This document shows positions 44,191 to 55,684 of a stretch of 64,000 bases of DNA, in pieces. Position numbers and translations under genes: made by a program. Source of the stretch: Acanthosepion esculentum (Eukaryota; Mollusca; Cephalopoda; Sepiida; Sepiidae). The stretch covers positions 21,338,685 to 21,402,684 of the forward strand of contig OZ038496.1 in NCBI GenBank assembly GCA_964036315.1, given 5' to 3'. Position 1 is the stretch's first letter. Every line of letters starts with the position of its first letter. A model generated the notes under the pieces. It was not told the DNA's origin and did no database searches. It saw only the letters and a list, made by a program, of their open reading frames with translations.

Positions 44191-44231
44191 GATCAAAGTG
44201 TAGTATCTGTTCTTATCAGTTTAATCTGATT
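44191..44231 (+). pseudogene. U2 snRNA fragment, 3' side of insertion
   Basis: After the duplicated 22 bases, U2 continues ttatcagtttaatctgatt, with two bases lost relative to the usual ...tttaatatctgat. Similarity fades beyond about 44231. Removing the insertion leaves a short uninterrupted U2 fragment. Confidence 0.8.
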
Positions 44232-44526
44232 CACTCTTTCCACTTCTACCTTCTCTTCTTTCATTTTCTCACTGAAACCAAGTAGTGTCTTTCTCCTCTT
44301 TCCATACAATCAAAATGGAATAGTGTGAAATAATGAAGGGAGGGGCAAGCTCAGTTATAATAGGGTTGTTTTACTGTTTTTAGTTTTAACAAGCATTTTT
44401 TGTAAATAGATTTATGTATTTATTTCATTTTAATATTTCATATTTTCTGAGAACAAGACTGGTAATTTTAAGAGGGAAGGTTTGCTATTACTTTCTTTAA
44501 TCTCAAGTTTGTTGTTTTTTAACTTA

Positions 44527-44618
44527 TGAGTTATGGCTACCAAATCTCACCAGTCTGGCTCATTGACTTTTTTTATGGCTACCAAGTCTCACCAGTATGA
44601 CTCATTGACTTTTTTTCA
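44527..44618. repeat. Tandem duplication, about 47-bp unit
   Basis: atggctaccaaatctcacca, then tctggctcattgactt, is repeated directly as atggctaccaagtctcacca and tatgactcattgactt. Confidence 0.85.
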
Positions 44619-44894
44619 ATTCTCAAATGAGAAGAGTTTTTATCAGATAATGTCACTTTTAAAGTTGTGGTTTATGTCCAAATTATAAAGGCTGAAGATA
44701 CCAACATTCTTCGTTTTCAGTTCTAATAATATCAACTCAATAGACAACACCATCAGTGGCATAATTTTGCATCAAATGCCTATGAGAGGTTCCCTTGTAA
44801 TGTTTAATTCAAAGAAAAGATGGCTGCATAGCAGTTAATTCATTGAGAACAGTTCATCTAAGATTTAGTTAGACTAACCTATGTCTGTTGCATT

Positions 44895-45033
44895 CTTGCC
44901 ATCTTATTTGATAAGCTTTAAGTCCTCCCACTCCCCCAGGTTGAAGCTGCAAGAAAAGATGAGCAGCCTGCAAGCCATGTACACCTGTCTGCTAAGCATT
45001 CTAGAACATCTGTCAATGGCCAAGATGGGATTA
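44895..45033 (+). repeat. Direct repeat H, copy 1 (exon-like)
   Basis: 44940-45033 is 94 bases long and matches 45913-46006 without gaps, with about 10 differences. It follows ctcccactcccccag, which looks like a splice acceptor. In frame it reads VEAARKDEQPASHVHLSAKH and SRTSVNGQDGI, open throughout. The similarity continues weakly to the left (gataagcttt), so an interspersed repeat is also possible. No protein family is recognised. Confidence 0.5.
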
Positions 45034-45244
45034 TCAACATAAAGATGAGTTAATTCAAAAATGACTGCTTGGGGAAATCAGAGGCTGGCTCAACATGAGG
45101 TATGTGTGCTTGGGTCTTGTCTGTTCTTCTTTTCAAGTTGGAACATTAAAGAAGATCAAGTTTTATAAAGGACAAATGAACAGACACAGAGACATTTTCT
45201 TATTTCATAGAAATTTTGTTGTTTTTTTTTAAATGCTATGTCCC

Positions 45245-45440
45245 ATTATGATATAAGTGATCATTAGTTCTCAAGAGATTTCATTTCTGTATTATCTGGG
45301 AATTTTCTTTGAATATTGCTACCACATTTGGTCTGGTACTCCTGCTATATATTTAGAGATTCTTGATGAAATCCAAAGAAGAATCTGCAATGTTATTGAT
45401 CCTAACCTGGCATTTCAGCTTCAGTCACTTTCACTTTAAA
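45245..45440 (+). mobile_element. LINE family 2 C-terminal fragment
   Basis: The frame reads FFEYCYHIWSGTPAIYLEIL, then DEIQRRICNVIDPNL and LQSLSL. This is the conserved Y-C-x-H-x-W region after the reverse transcriptase in many non-LTR elements. It ends at a stop, where a SINE core begins. Confidence 0.85.
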
Positions 45441-45600
45441 TAGAAGGGCTGACTGGGCTCTCTAGCCTTGGTTGGCAACCTGTCTAGGAAAAGGATAATT
45501 CTGAGTTCAAAACCTACAATGGCACTAGAAACAGCACAACAGCCTGCCCATCCAGCAAGACTGGTGGTGACATTTAATGGCTAAAACAGCAAAATACTGT
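45441..45600 (+). mobile_element. SINE core, 3' half
   Basis: gactgggctctctagccttg, then ttggcaacctgtctaggaaa, gagttcaaaacc and a poorly defined tail with cagcaaaatactgtgacc. Confidence 0.6.
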
Positions 45601-45892
45601 GACCAACAGAGCTCAATTGGCACCTGACTGTTTAGTCAGTCAAGGTGATTATTTTGTAGCTTTGTTTTACAATTGAAATAAGGAATAAAAGGATTTTAAA
45701 TGGTTAGGAATTAATGTTACTCATAGAATAGAGCTAATAGATAAATGAACAGAGATACATTTGTGTTTTTAATTATATACAGATATATTGGCATATACAT
45801 GCATTTATTGCATTTTTAGTGTTTTAAATGTTGATAATATGCATACAAACCCATGTTATAATTCAATGCAGAGTGTTCTGATCTTGCAAATT

Positions 45893-46008
45893 ATCGATAA
45901 GCTTTGACCCAGGTGGAAGCTGCATTGAAAGATGAGCAGTCTGAAAGCAGTGTACACCTGTCAGCTAAGCATTCTAGAACATCTGTCAATGGCCAAGACG
46001 GGATTAGT
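45893..46008 (+). repeat. Direct repeat H, copy 2 (exon-like)
   Basis: 45913-46006 matches copy 1 without gaps. Frame: VEAALKDEQSESSVHLSAKH and SRTSVNGQDGI. Several of the differences are silent in that frame. The preceding tttgacccag is a weaker acceptor than in copy 1. Confidence 0.5.
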
Positions 46009-46328
46009 TTGTTCCAAGGAAATATACCCTAGAACCAAAGTTGGCACAGTCCCAAAACTGCAATACACCATTGATGGATAATGAAGAAAAGAATTTTAAT
46101 ACATGCTTCTTTTTTCTGAATACATATGTATCTATATTAAGAAAAAACATATTTCATTATTAAAAGCTAGGTTTATACAAAGGGGTGCTGAAAAGGTATC
46201 AGGCCTGACCAAGAAGCCCTTTCAAAAACTGTTCTGTCAGCAAGGCCAAGAATACACCAACTATATCACTTGCAGAGGCATAAGCTTCCTCCAAAAGGTG
46301 TCACCTTCCAGGTGTATGCTTTCGACTG

Positions 46329-46456
46329 AAGTATAAACCTGACCAATGTTTATGTATAGAATCAAGTATAAACCTGACCAATGTTTACTTATAAACTCAA
46401 TCAATGTTTACCAATAGACTTAAAGTATAACGTCAACCGATGTTTACTTAAAGCAC
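46329..46456 (+). repeat. About 33-bp tandem repeat, 4 decayed units
   Basis: Units start agtataaacctgaccaatgt (46330 and 46363). Two weaker units contain aatcaatgttta and caaccgatgttta. Confidence 0.8.
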
Positions 46457-46988
46457 AGTGTATGTGCGTCCATCCATTTTTTCAATCTTGACTAACCTGA
46501 AGTAACACGCAATTAAAAATGAAATGACTCATTTAAATTTAAATATTGAATAGAGTGAAAGGTTAAAAAAAAAAAACAATTCTTTATTAAAGGTTTAACT
46601 TTAATTTCACTTTTCATCATAATTGCAATCGATATCGTCTAATTAAATCGTAATTAAAACTTAAGCAGGGCATGGTACATTGCACATATGCTATTTTTTT
46701 CTTTTTCTGGCATACATACTGTGACGTATTCGAAATATTTACATAGTTCGGTTTCCCTAATGTCTTTTGAGAGTCACTTTATCTGAAGGGATCATAAAGA
46801 ATAGTGATTTTAAAAGAAAATAAAAATAACGTGCAAAAATAAATTCTAAACAAACTACGAAGATTGGTTGTGTATACAAAGAAAGATTATGCTGAATTAA
46901 GGTGTCGAATAAAGATAAAATAATTTTATTATTTATAAATTCTTATAACTTTTATGTAGCTAGGATGCTGAAGGTAAAAGGCTGAAAG

Positions 46989-47233
46989 CCCAAAAGGGTG
47001 CTATTACACTCCCCCCACCGTTGATTGGTAACACGCTGAACACCAGCCATAATACTTAGTTTGAAATGAACAGTAAAGTACATAAAGTGATGAATAAACA
47101 GTGCAAGAAGGATAGCCATGTGTAGTAAACTGGGTGAAATATTACAAGGCAGGGGTGGGTGCAAAAGTGTAAACCGGGCAAAATATTTCAAGGTGAGGGG
47201 GCAGTGCACATGTGCAATAGCACCGCCCAAAGG
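46989..47233. mobile_element. Nested short inverted-repeat element
   Basis: cccaaaagggtgctattaca at the left and tgcaatagcaccgcccaaag at the right are inverted copies of about 20 bases. Inside, a 40-base unit with gggtgaaatattacaaggca is repeated as gggcaaaatatttcaaggtg. Confidence 0.65.
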
Positions 47234-47529
47234 ACAGATTCTAGGCTAGTTGAGAAATAAAAAACAGATTTTTCAACATTAAATAATCCCACAATAGTTG
47301 ATATATTATAAAATCTACCAACCCAACCTTCCAAAATTTTGTGTGGATCAAGAACTTTTCAGCACCCCCTCATAGATTAATACATAATGTAAGGCATTCT
47401 TCTTTGGAAATGATTGTGTGAAAAGAGAGATGGCTTTGCCATTTTTGTTCTTCTGAAATAATGTATTTCATCATCATACAATATACAACCATCCTTCTTC
47501 AAACTTTGAGAATTGGATCACAAAAAAGA

Positions 47530-47870
47530 AATTGTACCAAATAACAGAAACTACATCATGCGAAAACTTTTCAACAAAAGCAACAATAGAAAATAGATTG
47601 AACATATAGCGTGAAGAGAAAATAATGACAAACAAAATGTTGACATTCCACACTACTTCAAATAAAAGGTGAGGAAGGAAATCCTCATCAATACTAGAAA
47701 GAATGATAACTATTGAACTTGAAAAATCTATTTTCCTGAAAAATTGTTTTAAAAGAAAGATTTTATAAATTCAACCAAAAGTGGTACTGGTTGCTCAGTC
47801 AATGCCAAATGTTTCCTTATAAGGAAACTGTTAATATTACCATTAACATTATAAAAAGATTTCATCAAAA
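47530..47870 (+). repeat. Interspersed repeat D, copy 2
   Basis: Matches 3300-3600 in order: aaaacttttcaacaaaagca, atgttgacattccacactac, tcaatactagaaagaatga and gccaaatgtttcct. Confidence 0.65.
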
Positions 47871-47874
47871 CACA

Positions 47875-49515
47875 AGCTATTTTCTCCCCACCATAAAATC
47901 AAGAAATTATCATTTTGAATTCACTGAACTAAGATATTAGTTCCTAATTTACATTATAATATGTAATAAAGTACTTATAATTTATTCTTACCAAACTCAT
48001 AATTGAATTCTTTATACTACATATAACTTTTTATACTCTTTATATTCCCCACTGAAACTCTGAAATTCCCCCTTGGTAGAGTCCCCTGCTTTATCTTATA
48101 GTCAAATAATATCAATTGTCTTTTAAATCTTCATAACCCAAACAAATTTATCAGGTTAGGTACAAGGAAAAATAGATTTTCGTATTTCACATTTCATTTA
48201 TTTAGACCAGTCTAATGCTTGTAATGGCGAATGAGTACACATTTAGAATATATTTGGTGTGTATGTGTGTGTAATATTTGTTTAATTTTATTTTGTTGTG
48301 GGAGGAGGAGGCAATGAAGGTAATATCTAATAATATGCTACTTACTTCTTTCTCCCTTCCTGCAACATGAGATGAACATATCAGATCCTGTATCCACTCC
48401 TTTGCACTGAAAAGGATTCATTTTGAATTTCATTTCATTGGCAGATCAGTTATCTTTATTACCTGACATCTGTCAGAAAATACAAAATGAATGAGGATCA
48501 AGAATAAAAAAGAAAGCCGTTGAAATCTTGTACATATCCTCTGTCCTTCCTTCTGATTCAGTCTCAAAAGTCAGCTTCTTTTTATTTATTTTTCTTTTTA
48601 AATATTGTACCCTTTTAAATGGCCGTAGCAATGGGGGTGGGATGCTTGGCTCCCTCATACTTTTTACCTATTGTAGTAATTTTTAACAGGGTTTTATTTT
48701 AGCAAAATCCAATAAAGAAAGAAATATAAGAAAGAAAGAAAAAAATCTATTAAAGCAAGGAAGAATATAACTTTCATAAAACCCCAATGAAAAAATTCTT
48801 CTTCAAAGGTAGACAATGATTTTGTATTTCCCTTTATTGCGTGGGTGCATTTTCATTTTCATTTGGAATTATGGTAAGTCCAATAAAATAAAAAATAAAA
48901 ATGTACAAACAAATAAAAAAGAATTTAAATTAAAACAAAGCATTTGCTTTCCCTTAAAATACTTATATCTGGAAATTTTAAATGTTGGTGGCCTTTGATA
49001 ACTTAAGGTTAAATTCTAAATTTTTTTTCCCCCTGCCAACTGCTATGGCCCTAAAATACTTACAATGTCTTTGAAATGCTCTCACAAATATATAGAACAG
49101 GCACTGAAAAGCTCCTGGCTTGAATCACTTCTCAGAATCAAATGAAATGACCAAACATCTGATTTTTTATGGAGGATTTCTTGGTCATACTCATAAACTT
49201 CCCATTAATTCTCTACCATAAACATATATAAGGTATATTTTGGCAGCAAGTATTTATCCAAACAAGTTTGATTAAAAAGAACTGGCAAGGTCTGTCTGTT
49301 TATTTTTTTTATTTCTGAATAAGGTGCTTGAATTTGTGGATAAACTGTCCAATGTTAATATTGTGTTATTGTTTTGATCAAGTACTTTTGACCATTGCTG
49401 CTATTATCAAGAACCAATGTGGTGCCAGTATGGTAGGTAGAATTCCTTTGTCTACTTCCTGGTATTCTTTTGAAAGCTAGATAATTTGAAAGAGTCTAAC
49501 ATGATGTCATGTGTA
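47875..49515. other. No gene seen
   Basis: AT-rich with A-rich runs. Near 49110, ggcactgaaaagctcctgg may be a solo end of the GTGCTGAAAAG family. Confidence 0.35.
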
Positions 49516-49519
49516 ATGT

Positions 49520-49690
49520 TTATATATAAATTTGCTATGTTTATAGGGAAAGAGTGTTCAGTATCAGAAATAGACCATTTTTAAATCTGGACAGTGTGGA
49601 CATAGGATTCAACACTGCATGATGACTATCAGTTTCATGCTTCAATGTGATCTTCTGATCATGCAGTATTGATTCTTATTGACACAATGT
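49520..49690 (+). repeat. Interspersed repeat G, copy 3
   Basis: gggaaagagtgttcagtat and gtgtggacataggattcaac, then cagtttcatgcttcaat. The two halves occur separately, and in mixed orientation, at 30938-31035 and 35895-35960. Confidence 0.55.
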
Positions 49691-49743
49691 CATGTGTGTG
49701 CATGAGAATGTTTTATTATATATAATGGATAAGGAATATCTTG

Positions 49744-49860
49744 TGAGGTTTTAATTTAATTTTCTTGTGTCCTTACAAGTTTTCTTTTTTGAGGACTGAG
49801 AGTGTGGAGAAACTGCCCACAGTGTTGCTTTTCCCGAGTGCTTTTTGGTTAATACTACCA
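49744..49860. mobile_element. Diverged single arm of the 11829-12160 family
   Basis: attttcttgtgtccttacaa, tttcttttttgaggac, aaactgcccacagtgt and cgagtgctttttggtta follow the left arm of the fold-back in order. The right arm is absent. Confidence 0.5.
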
Positions 49861-49937
49861 CCATTTTCAAGTGGTTAATTATTGTGGTAATGTGAATTTT
49901 TGTTTTGTTTTCTATACTATATAGTTTGAAAGGTAGT

Positions 49938-49945
<8 letters not shown>

Positions 49946-49983
<38 letters not shown>
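49946..49983. repeat. (TG)n(TA)n microsatellite
   Basis: Short TG run then about 18 TA units. Confidence 0.95.
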
Positions 49984-49989
<6 letters not shown>

Positions 49990-49990
<1 letters not shown>

Positions 49991-50650
49991 ATTTATGAAA
50001 ATGTAAAAGTTAAGCAAAAGAAAATCACAATATATGGAGAAAAGAAGTTGTCAGTTTAAACTGACACCAAGAAGATATAGAAGTTTGGGGGTTTATTATA
50101 AAATGTAATTAAAAAAATAACCTAAAGGCATTTTATCTAATTTCATATTAGAGATGTAAAAAGAAAAATAGACTGTATAAAAATAAATGCCAAGTTTATA
50201 CATACACAATCACGACAAATGCTTATTTTTTTTATCAAGCATCAGTCAAATACAATAATCTTAATGCAATAGTTTTATTTCAACATTAAGATCCAGGTAC
50301 AGATTATTATTTGCATGTCTTTATAGAATCACATATAAAGTCAATTGCTCAAGTACACTTGCATTTTTATTTTAAATTATCAAACATTACTAAATGAAGA
50401 AAAAAAGTGGAAAATTTAGCCCGTAAGTCACGCATCAGCTATACCAACTTACTTTATTACATTCGTTTTCTCTCTGCAGACATTTATAACTTTTTTGCTT
50501 TTAATCTCACATGTTCAGAGACTAACTTCTAAAAAAAAAAATGTTGCCTGCTTGAGGATGTTTAAGATTTTACAGCCAAGCATAATGTCTGTTTCAGTGT
50601 ATTCCATGCAATGATAATTTGATTTAAAAATAAAATGGGAATCTTTCTTT
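49990..50650. other. No gene seen
   Basis: AT-rich without recognised elements. Confidence 0.4.
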
Positions 50651-50654
50651 TTTT

Positions 50655-50970
50655 TTTACTAATGTTCACCCACTGCAAGAGCCACTCAATGTAGAGGGTT
50701 ACTGTGTATTAGTGTAAGAAAGGGCAAGATAATAGACAGCTAATTCTAGACTTGAAGAGGTCAAGATTTAATTAGCAAATAAAATTTCAGACTTCAGGCA
50801 GAGATGTTAGAAGTATAGAGTTGAAGTAGACTTTAGAAGGGACTGGAAACCCAGTTCTAAACAGGCAACAAAGGATGAACCTCTACTCCTGCACAAAAGA
50901 CCAAGGGGGACTGTGAACCAGATGATAGGCAAACTTATCTACTCCTATTAAATCATTTTGTCTTTAAAGA
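50655..50970 (-). mobile_element. LINE family 2, 3' region
   Basis: The complement carries aggagtagataagtttgcct, cttttgtgcaggagtagagg and ccagtcccttctaaagtc, as at 7590-7700 and 100-180 on the plus strand. Confidence 0.65.
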
Positions 50971-51002
50971 AAACACAAAAGGCTGACACTCAGTAATCCA
51001 TT

Positions 51003-51075
51003 CATTTTTTTAATCATTTCCCCCTGCAAGACAATAAAGCCACTAAGATGCAAGGAGGTGACTGAGTGTGAGAGA
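51003..51075 (-). mobile_element. LINE family 2, 3' terminus
   Basis: cccctgcaagacaataaagc, then cactaagatgcaaggagg, is the complement of the family's end. An A-rich tail is inferred at about 51003. Confidence 0.65.
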
Positions 51076-51079
51076 ATAT

Positions 51080-52400
51080 GAGAAAAAGAAAACATTATTA
51101 AGGTGAGAGAACAATAAAAGAACAAGATTATGTTTTCAGGTGAAAAAGGTCAAAATAATTATCACTGTCCATCATTTATGGCAACACAAACTGTCCAGAA
51201 GGTGGCTTAGATTAATTCATAATGTGCCCTCAGGATTTCCCCACTGGAAGTGCCTTAACACTATACCATGGGTTAACCCAAACCTTGTGAGGGTAACTGG
51301 CTAGACAGAACTGCTCAAAAGTCATTGATGGTAGTGCTAGCACAAAGTTACAAGTCATCGTGACCAAGGGTTTGAGTGTACTGGCCTTGTTCAAATAGTT
51401 GATCACACTAGCTTATGCATTCTCTCCCAGAAACTGTAGCTACGATTCATTCAGCATAGTTGCAGTATAAAGCATAGGTCGTCTCTATGAATGTTGAAGA
51501 AACACAAATGTGCCTGAGCCAGCATCTAACAGACTGGCATACTTGGACATGAAAGGCCAGTCATACTAATCCCATAGTTTTTTGTATGTGAAATTACTCA
51601 ACACTAAAAGATATGTAGTTGTTACTAACATGTAAATTTGATTAAAGTTAAAAAGAAACAAATGATATTAGCTCAAAAGAACACTTGTTTTTTTTTTAAT
51701 TAGTATCATCAAAAAACAAAGACAGGATGAAAATATATTTGAAAAATCTTTTTCAGGCAATCAAAATTTAATTAATGAAAATATAGTTTAGGGATAAACA
51801 ACAAAGTACTAAAAATCAAACTACTTGTTTGTTTGGTAATCAAATATTAATTAACTACAAGTATGTTTTTTTGAGTTCCTGTAAAAAAGCAAATATAAGT
51901 TTTTAAAAGACTATATAGAATCCTCAGGGAAATTAGAACTTACTTTGGGAAATAACTGTAACAACAGTCCTAAAAGATAATGCTGTTGTTGTGTTAACAA
52001 TTCTGTCGAGGGATCATTTGTTGATGGTGAAAAAGTATTATTGGCTGTTGTTAGCCCCTGAAGGAACAACAGCAGAATACTTCAGAATTCTAATTACATA
52101 TGTTGTCCCTCTACCTTCACCCCCAAGCAATAACAAAGTAAGAATGGGAGATGGCAATGCAAAACAAATGTAAAAATAATAATTACAGTCTTTGCACATT
52201 TGCATAAATTTCATGTTGTAATTATCATCTTAACAGAGAACAAAAACTCAAGAAACATGGCATTGATGATTTAGAATGTGAACAGTGTTGCTTGTTTAAA
52301 AATCTTTTTAAAAAAGTGATGTTGATATTAACACTAGAAGAAATTATTGCTAACTGAAATATTAGTCTTTTAAATAATTTATTCCTAACTGAAATATTCT
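51080..52400. other. No gene seen
   Basis: 51170-51580 is less AT-rich than the flanks but shows no recognised motif. Confidence 0.35.
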
Positions 52401-52403
52401 TCT

Positions 52404-52690
52404 TCTTCAGTGACATGTCCCTTCAGTACATTGGTGATCATGGCTCTCCACAATTTCCTGTCCATTGTAGCTCTTAATAAATTTTGTCTTTTTGTTATCT
52501 CTCTATTTCATCCATTTGCTCCAGTTGACTAGCTAGGTTATGCATTGTTTTCCTTTATCCCTCTTGCCTTCAATCTGTCCTATGATTATCAAATTTTCCA
52601 AGCCCTCTTTCCTCATTATGTACCCTAGAAATTTCAACTATTTCTTACTGATGTTAAGTATGTGCCCTTTTTGTTTCCATTTTCTCTAAA
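52404..52690 (-). mobile_element. LINE family 1, 3' fragment
   Basis: The complement of gatcatggctctccacaatt (52437) is the family's terminus. gattatcaaattttccaagc, then cctctttcctcattatgtac, gives the GHMMRKEGLEN-like block. Frames are broken. Confidence 0.75.
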
Positions 52691-52874
52691 ACTAAGAGTA
52701 ATTATAATAATAATAATAAAAAACTTTAACCACAGATGTAATTTTATTTTTATAGTTGTAGAGAAATAAAAGTATTGATATCAATTCTAGTAATTATAAA
52801 AATCAGTATGGAGACAATAGGAAAAATGATATCAATTAGTTAATTAATTAATGATATTAGTGATAGTTGTAGAG

Positions 52875-53320
52875 GTAATGTTAATATTAACTGCTTCCTT
52901 ATAAGAAAACATTTGGCATTCATTGACTGAACAGCTAGTACTACTTTTGGTTGAAAATTATAAAATCTTTCTTTTAAAACAATTTTTCAAGAAAATGAGT
53001 TTCTCAAAACCAGCAGCTGTTATCACTCTTTCCAGTATTGATGAGGGTTTCCTTCCTAACCTTTTATTTGATATAGTCTGGAATATCAACATATTGATTA
53101 TGTCATTATTTTCTCTTCTCAAGCCCAATAGCTGCTATCACTTTTCCCAGTATTGATGGAGGTTTCCTTCCTAACCTTTTATTTGAAGTAGTGTGGAATG
53201 TCAACATATTGATTATGTCATTATTTTCCCTTTGAATTTCATGTGCTATTCATTTTAGTTGTTGCTGCTGTTGAAAGTATGCTGTTTCTGTTATCTGCTA
53301 TCGTTCTTTGTTTGGAATAC
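52875..53320 (-). repeat. Interspersed repeat D, copy 3, with internal duplication
   Basis: Inverted relative to copies 1 and 2. A segment of about 114 bases is present twice in tandem: 53011-53124 and 53125-53238, both with tcctaaccttttatttga and tcaacatattgattatgtca. Copies 1 and 2 have it once. Confidence 0.75.
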
Positions 53321-54163
53321 TGCAAATACAATTAATGTAATTGATAATAAAATTAATGCTGCTGATTTCTAAGGAATTTTACTTCTAGTCAACATTATTT
53401 CTTATTACTTTAATAATCCACTAAACATAACGTTTATAGTAATACAAACTAGTGCTGTTAATAATAATGTTCAAATTTTAGTGTTATTTCTCAGAAGGAA
53501 TGATTTGATGATGGGGAAAAATTCTGTTCTGATTACATTTGAAATTCAAATAAAGGGAAAGGATTAGTTGTCGTTGTCATTTTAAATGAACATCCAATGA
53601 CGTTTTCACTAACTGATGTCAATGTATTGATGCCTCATGTATTGCAAATTTGCAACAAATTACACAGCACTTATTTTGATTAACCATATAAATTAGAATG
53701 ATTACTTCACTACTTTATAAATGTAAAAACAGTCTTAATTAATAATAATATAAGTGATATATGCTTATAAAAAAGGCACTTGATTATTTATGGCTAATTT
53801 TTAAAAGAATGCACTGACTATTGTTTAAGTTATGTGGCAATAGTTGTAAATAAAATGATGCACTAAAATAAGTAACCATGTAATTGTTTCAAGTTCTCTG
53901 AATATTGTTGTCTATTATTACAATCAGTGGCAAATGTCAAGATCTCCAAAACAAGTTCTGCTCCTTTAGCATTTCATTAAATCAGCCAATAATAATAGCC
54001 ATGATAATAAAGAGAGCCTGGTTATCCCCATTTATCAGGTCATCACAATTAATTCTAACCTAATGAATTCAAAAGAAGTTTTGCATTACAATTTATTCAA
54101 AGGATCAAATCAACAGCAATGCTTGTGAAAATCTAACTGAATAAGATAACTGGAATTCAAAGA

Positions 54164-54190
54164 TGTGTGTGTGTGTGTGTGTGTGCGCGC
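54164..54190. repeat. (TG)n microsatellite
   Basis: TG run ending gcgcgc. Confidence 0.9.
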
Positions 54191-54546
54191 AATTTGAAAA
54201 TAGCTGAGCCACTTTTAATACTTGGTTATTCTGGAAATTCTCAAAATCAATGAAATTATCTTTTTTCATTTTTCAATGTTAAAATGAAATACAAATGTAA
54301 GGCAAATAGGAAATACAAATGTAAGGCAGATAGGAATTCAAATCTTTGGGCACAAGACAATTGAAAAAATAATGTTCCACTTCAAAATTTTCCTATGATT
54401 TTATCACTTTTCATTATTTATTCTACACTGAATCATAGGAACAAAAATGAAATATTAAAATCTAGTTTTTAAACTTTTCTGGAAAAGCTCTTTCTCTCTA
54501 TATTTGTATACACACACTGATAGATAGATATACATCTGTTCATATT

Positions 54547-54551
<5 letters not shown>

Positions 54552-54584
<33 letters not shown>
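54552..54584. repeat. (CA)n microsatellite
   Basis: About 16 units. Confidence 0.95.
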
Positions 54585-54587
<3 letters not shown>

Positions 54588-54850
54588 CATCTATATATGT
54601 CTATATATAATCAATTAAGAAATGTTCAAGCAACTTATCCCTTGACCGACTGTAGAGTTTCATATAACTTTGCTCATCAGTGACAGAGGGTCTAATAAAT
54701 TTATTGAATTATTACTATATATCATATTTATACTCTACAAAAGCAACTGCTAATTGTAGACTCTAAATTTTATATTTGAAATGTATATAATGCTATAGTC
54801 CATTAAGAACATGTCAGTATTTAAATATTCAGAAGTTAAATATTCATATG

Positions 54851-54861
<11 letters not shown>

Positions 54862-54907
<46 letters not shown>
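54862..54907. repeat. (TA)n microsatellite
   Basis: About 23 units. Confidence 0.95.
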
Positions 54908-54910
<3 letters not shown>

Positions 54911-55684
54911 ATATAGTTGGGTATACTCATGCATATATATTTTTTAATATTCTCTCAATTTGCTGTCTCATCAGTAATTTAGATTTATTTTCTTTTTGCA
55001 TGGATCATTGCAGAAAGATCATGTCTATTTTAACTTTGGAGTCTGAAATTCCTATAAGCTCCTTACCATTTTCTCTATACCAAAGTAGAGAGGGCTCACA
55101 GGGGGCATGCCTTTTCATGGGCCATTACGATAAGTAATCTTTGAAGATCACTTATGGACACAGTGGTAGTTTGGGCATGATTGTAACCTTTTTGTCAAAG
55201 GTTTTCTTGTACTTTGATATAAGATCTGGTCATTTAACTTAAGTTGAAAGATCTTGAGCACAATAAGAATTAATAATAATAATAATAATAATATTTTTTA
55301 GTCATAATTTGCAATTAAGTGTGAACTGCAACTGTGCCAGACAACTGCCTGGGGTGCTTAACATATCCCAACAGAGATATATTCTGACCCACATCTTCAT
55401 GCTGGCAAAACAGGAGGAAAAGTAACAAATATCTATCAAAGTTTTTTTTTGGGGGGGGGGGTTAAGTAAGAAGGACCATGTTTGCTGAAATTTATCCTAA
55501 GTTTGCCAACAGGACTTTTTCCCAAGTAATATAGCAAACAACAATATCATTGAAACGTTGATATAGAATTTGTGAAAAAAAATTAAATGACCTGTTGATC
55601 AGTTAAGAAGACATTATATCTGGGAATTGTTATGACAGAAGATTTGTCACAAAAATCTGAAGGTGCATTTGAATAGCAAAAGAT

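Larger units (their letters stand above)
46181..47369. mobile_element. GTGCTGAAAAG element, 1.19 kb
   Basis: The left end aggggtgctgaaaaggt and right end agaacttttcagcacccc are inverted repeats shared with the short MITEs at 9583 and 31093. The inside holds a 33-bp tandem array (46329-46456), AT-rich sequence and a smaller inverted-repeat element (46989-47233). No transposase motif is seen, so it may be non-autonomous or enlarged by insertions. Confidence 0.65.
53325..55680. other. No gene; microsatellites and a short tandem
   Basis: Besides the microsatellites listed separately, 54287-54340 holds two units of ggaaatacaaatgtaaggca. A G run lies at 55451-55461. Confidence 0.45.

Noticed and set aside
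43604..44231. Functional U2 snRNA gene
   Set aside because: Only about 50 bases of U2 are present, without the first dozen bases or the Sm site and 3' stems, and they are interrupted.
46329..46456. CRISPR array with 33-bp repeats
   Set aside because: The units are contiguous and decayed, with no unique spacers, in animal DNA inside a transposon.
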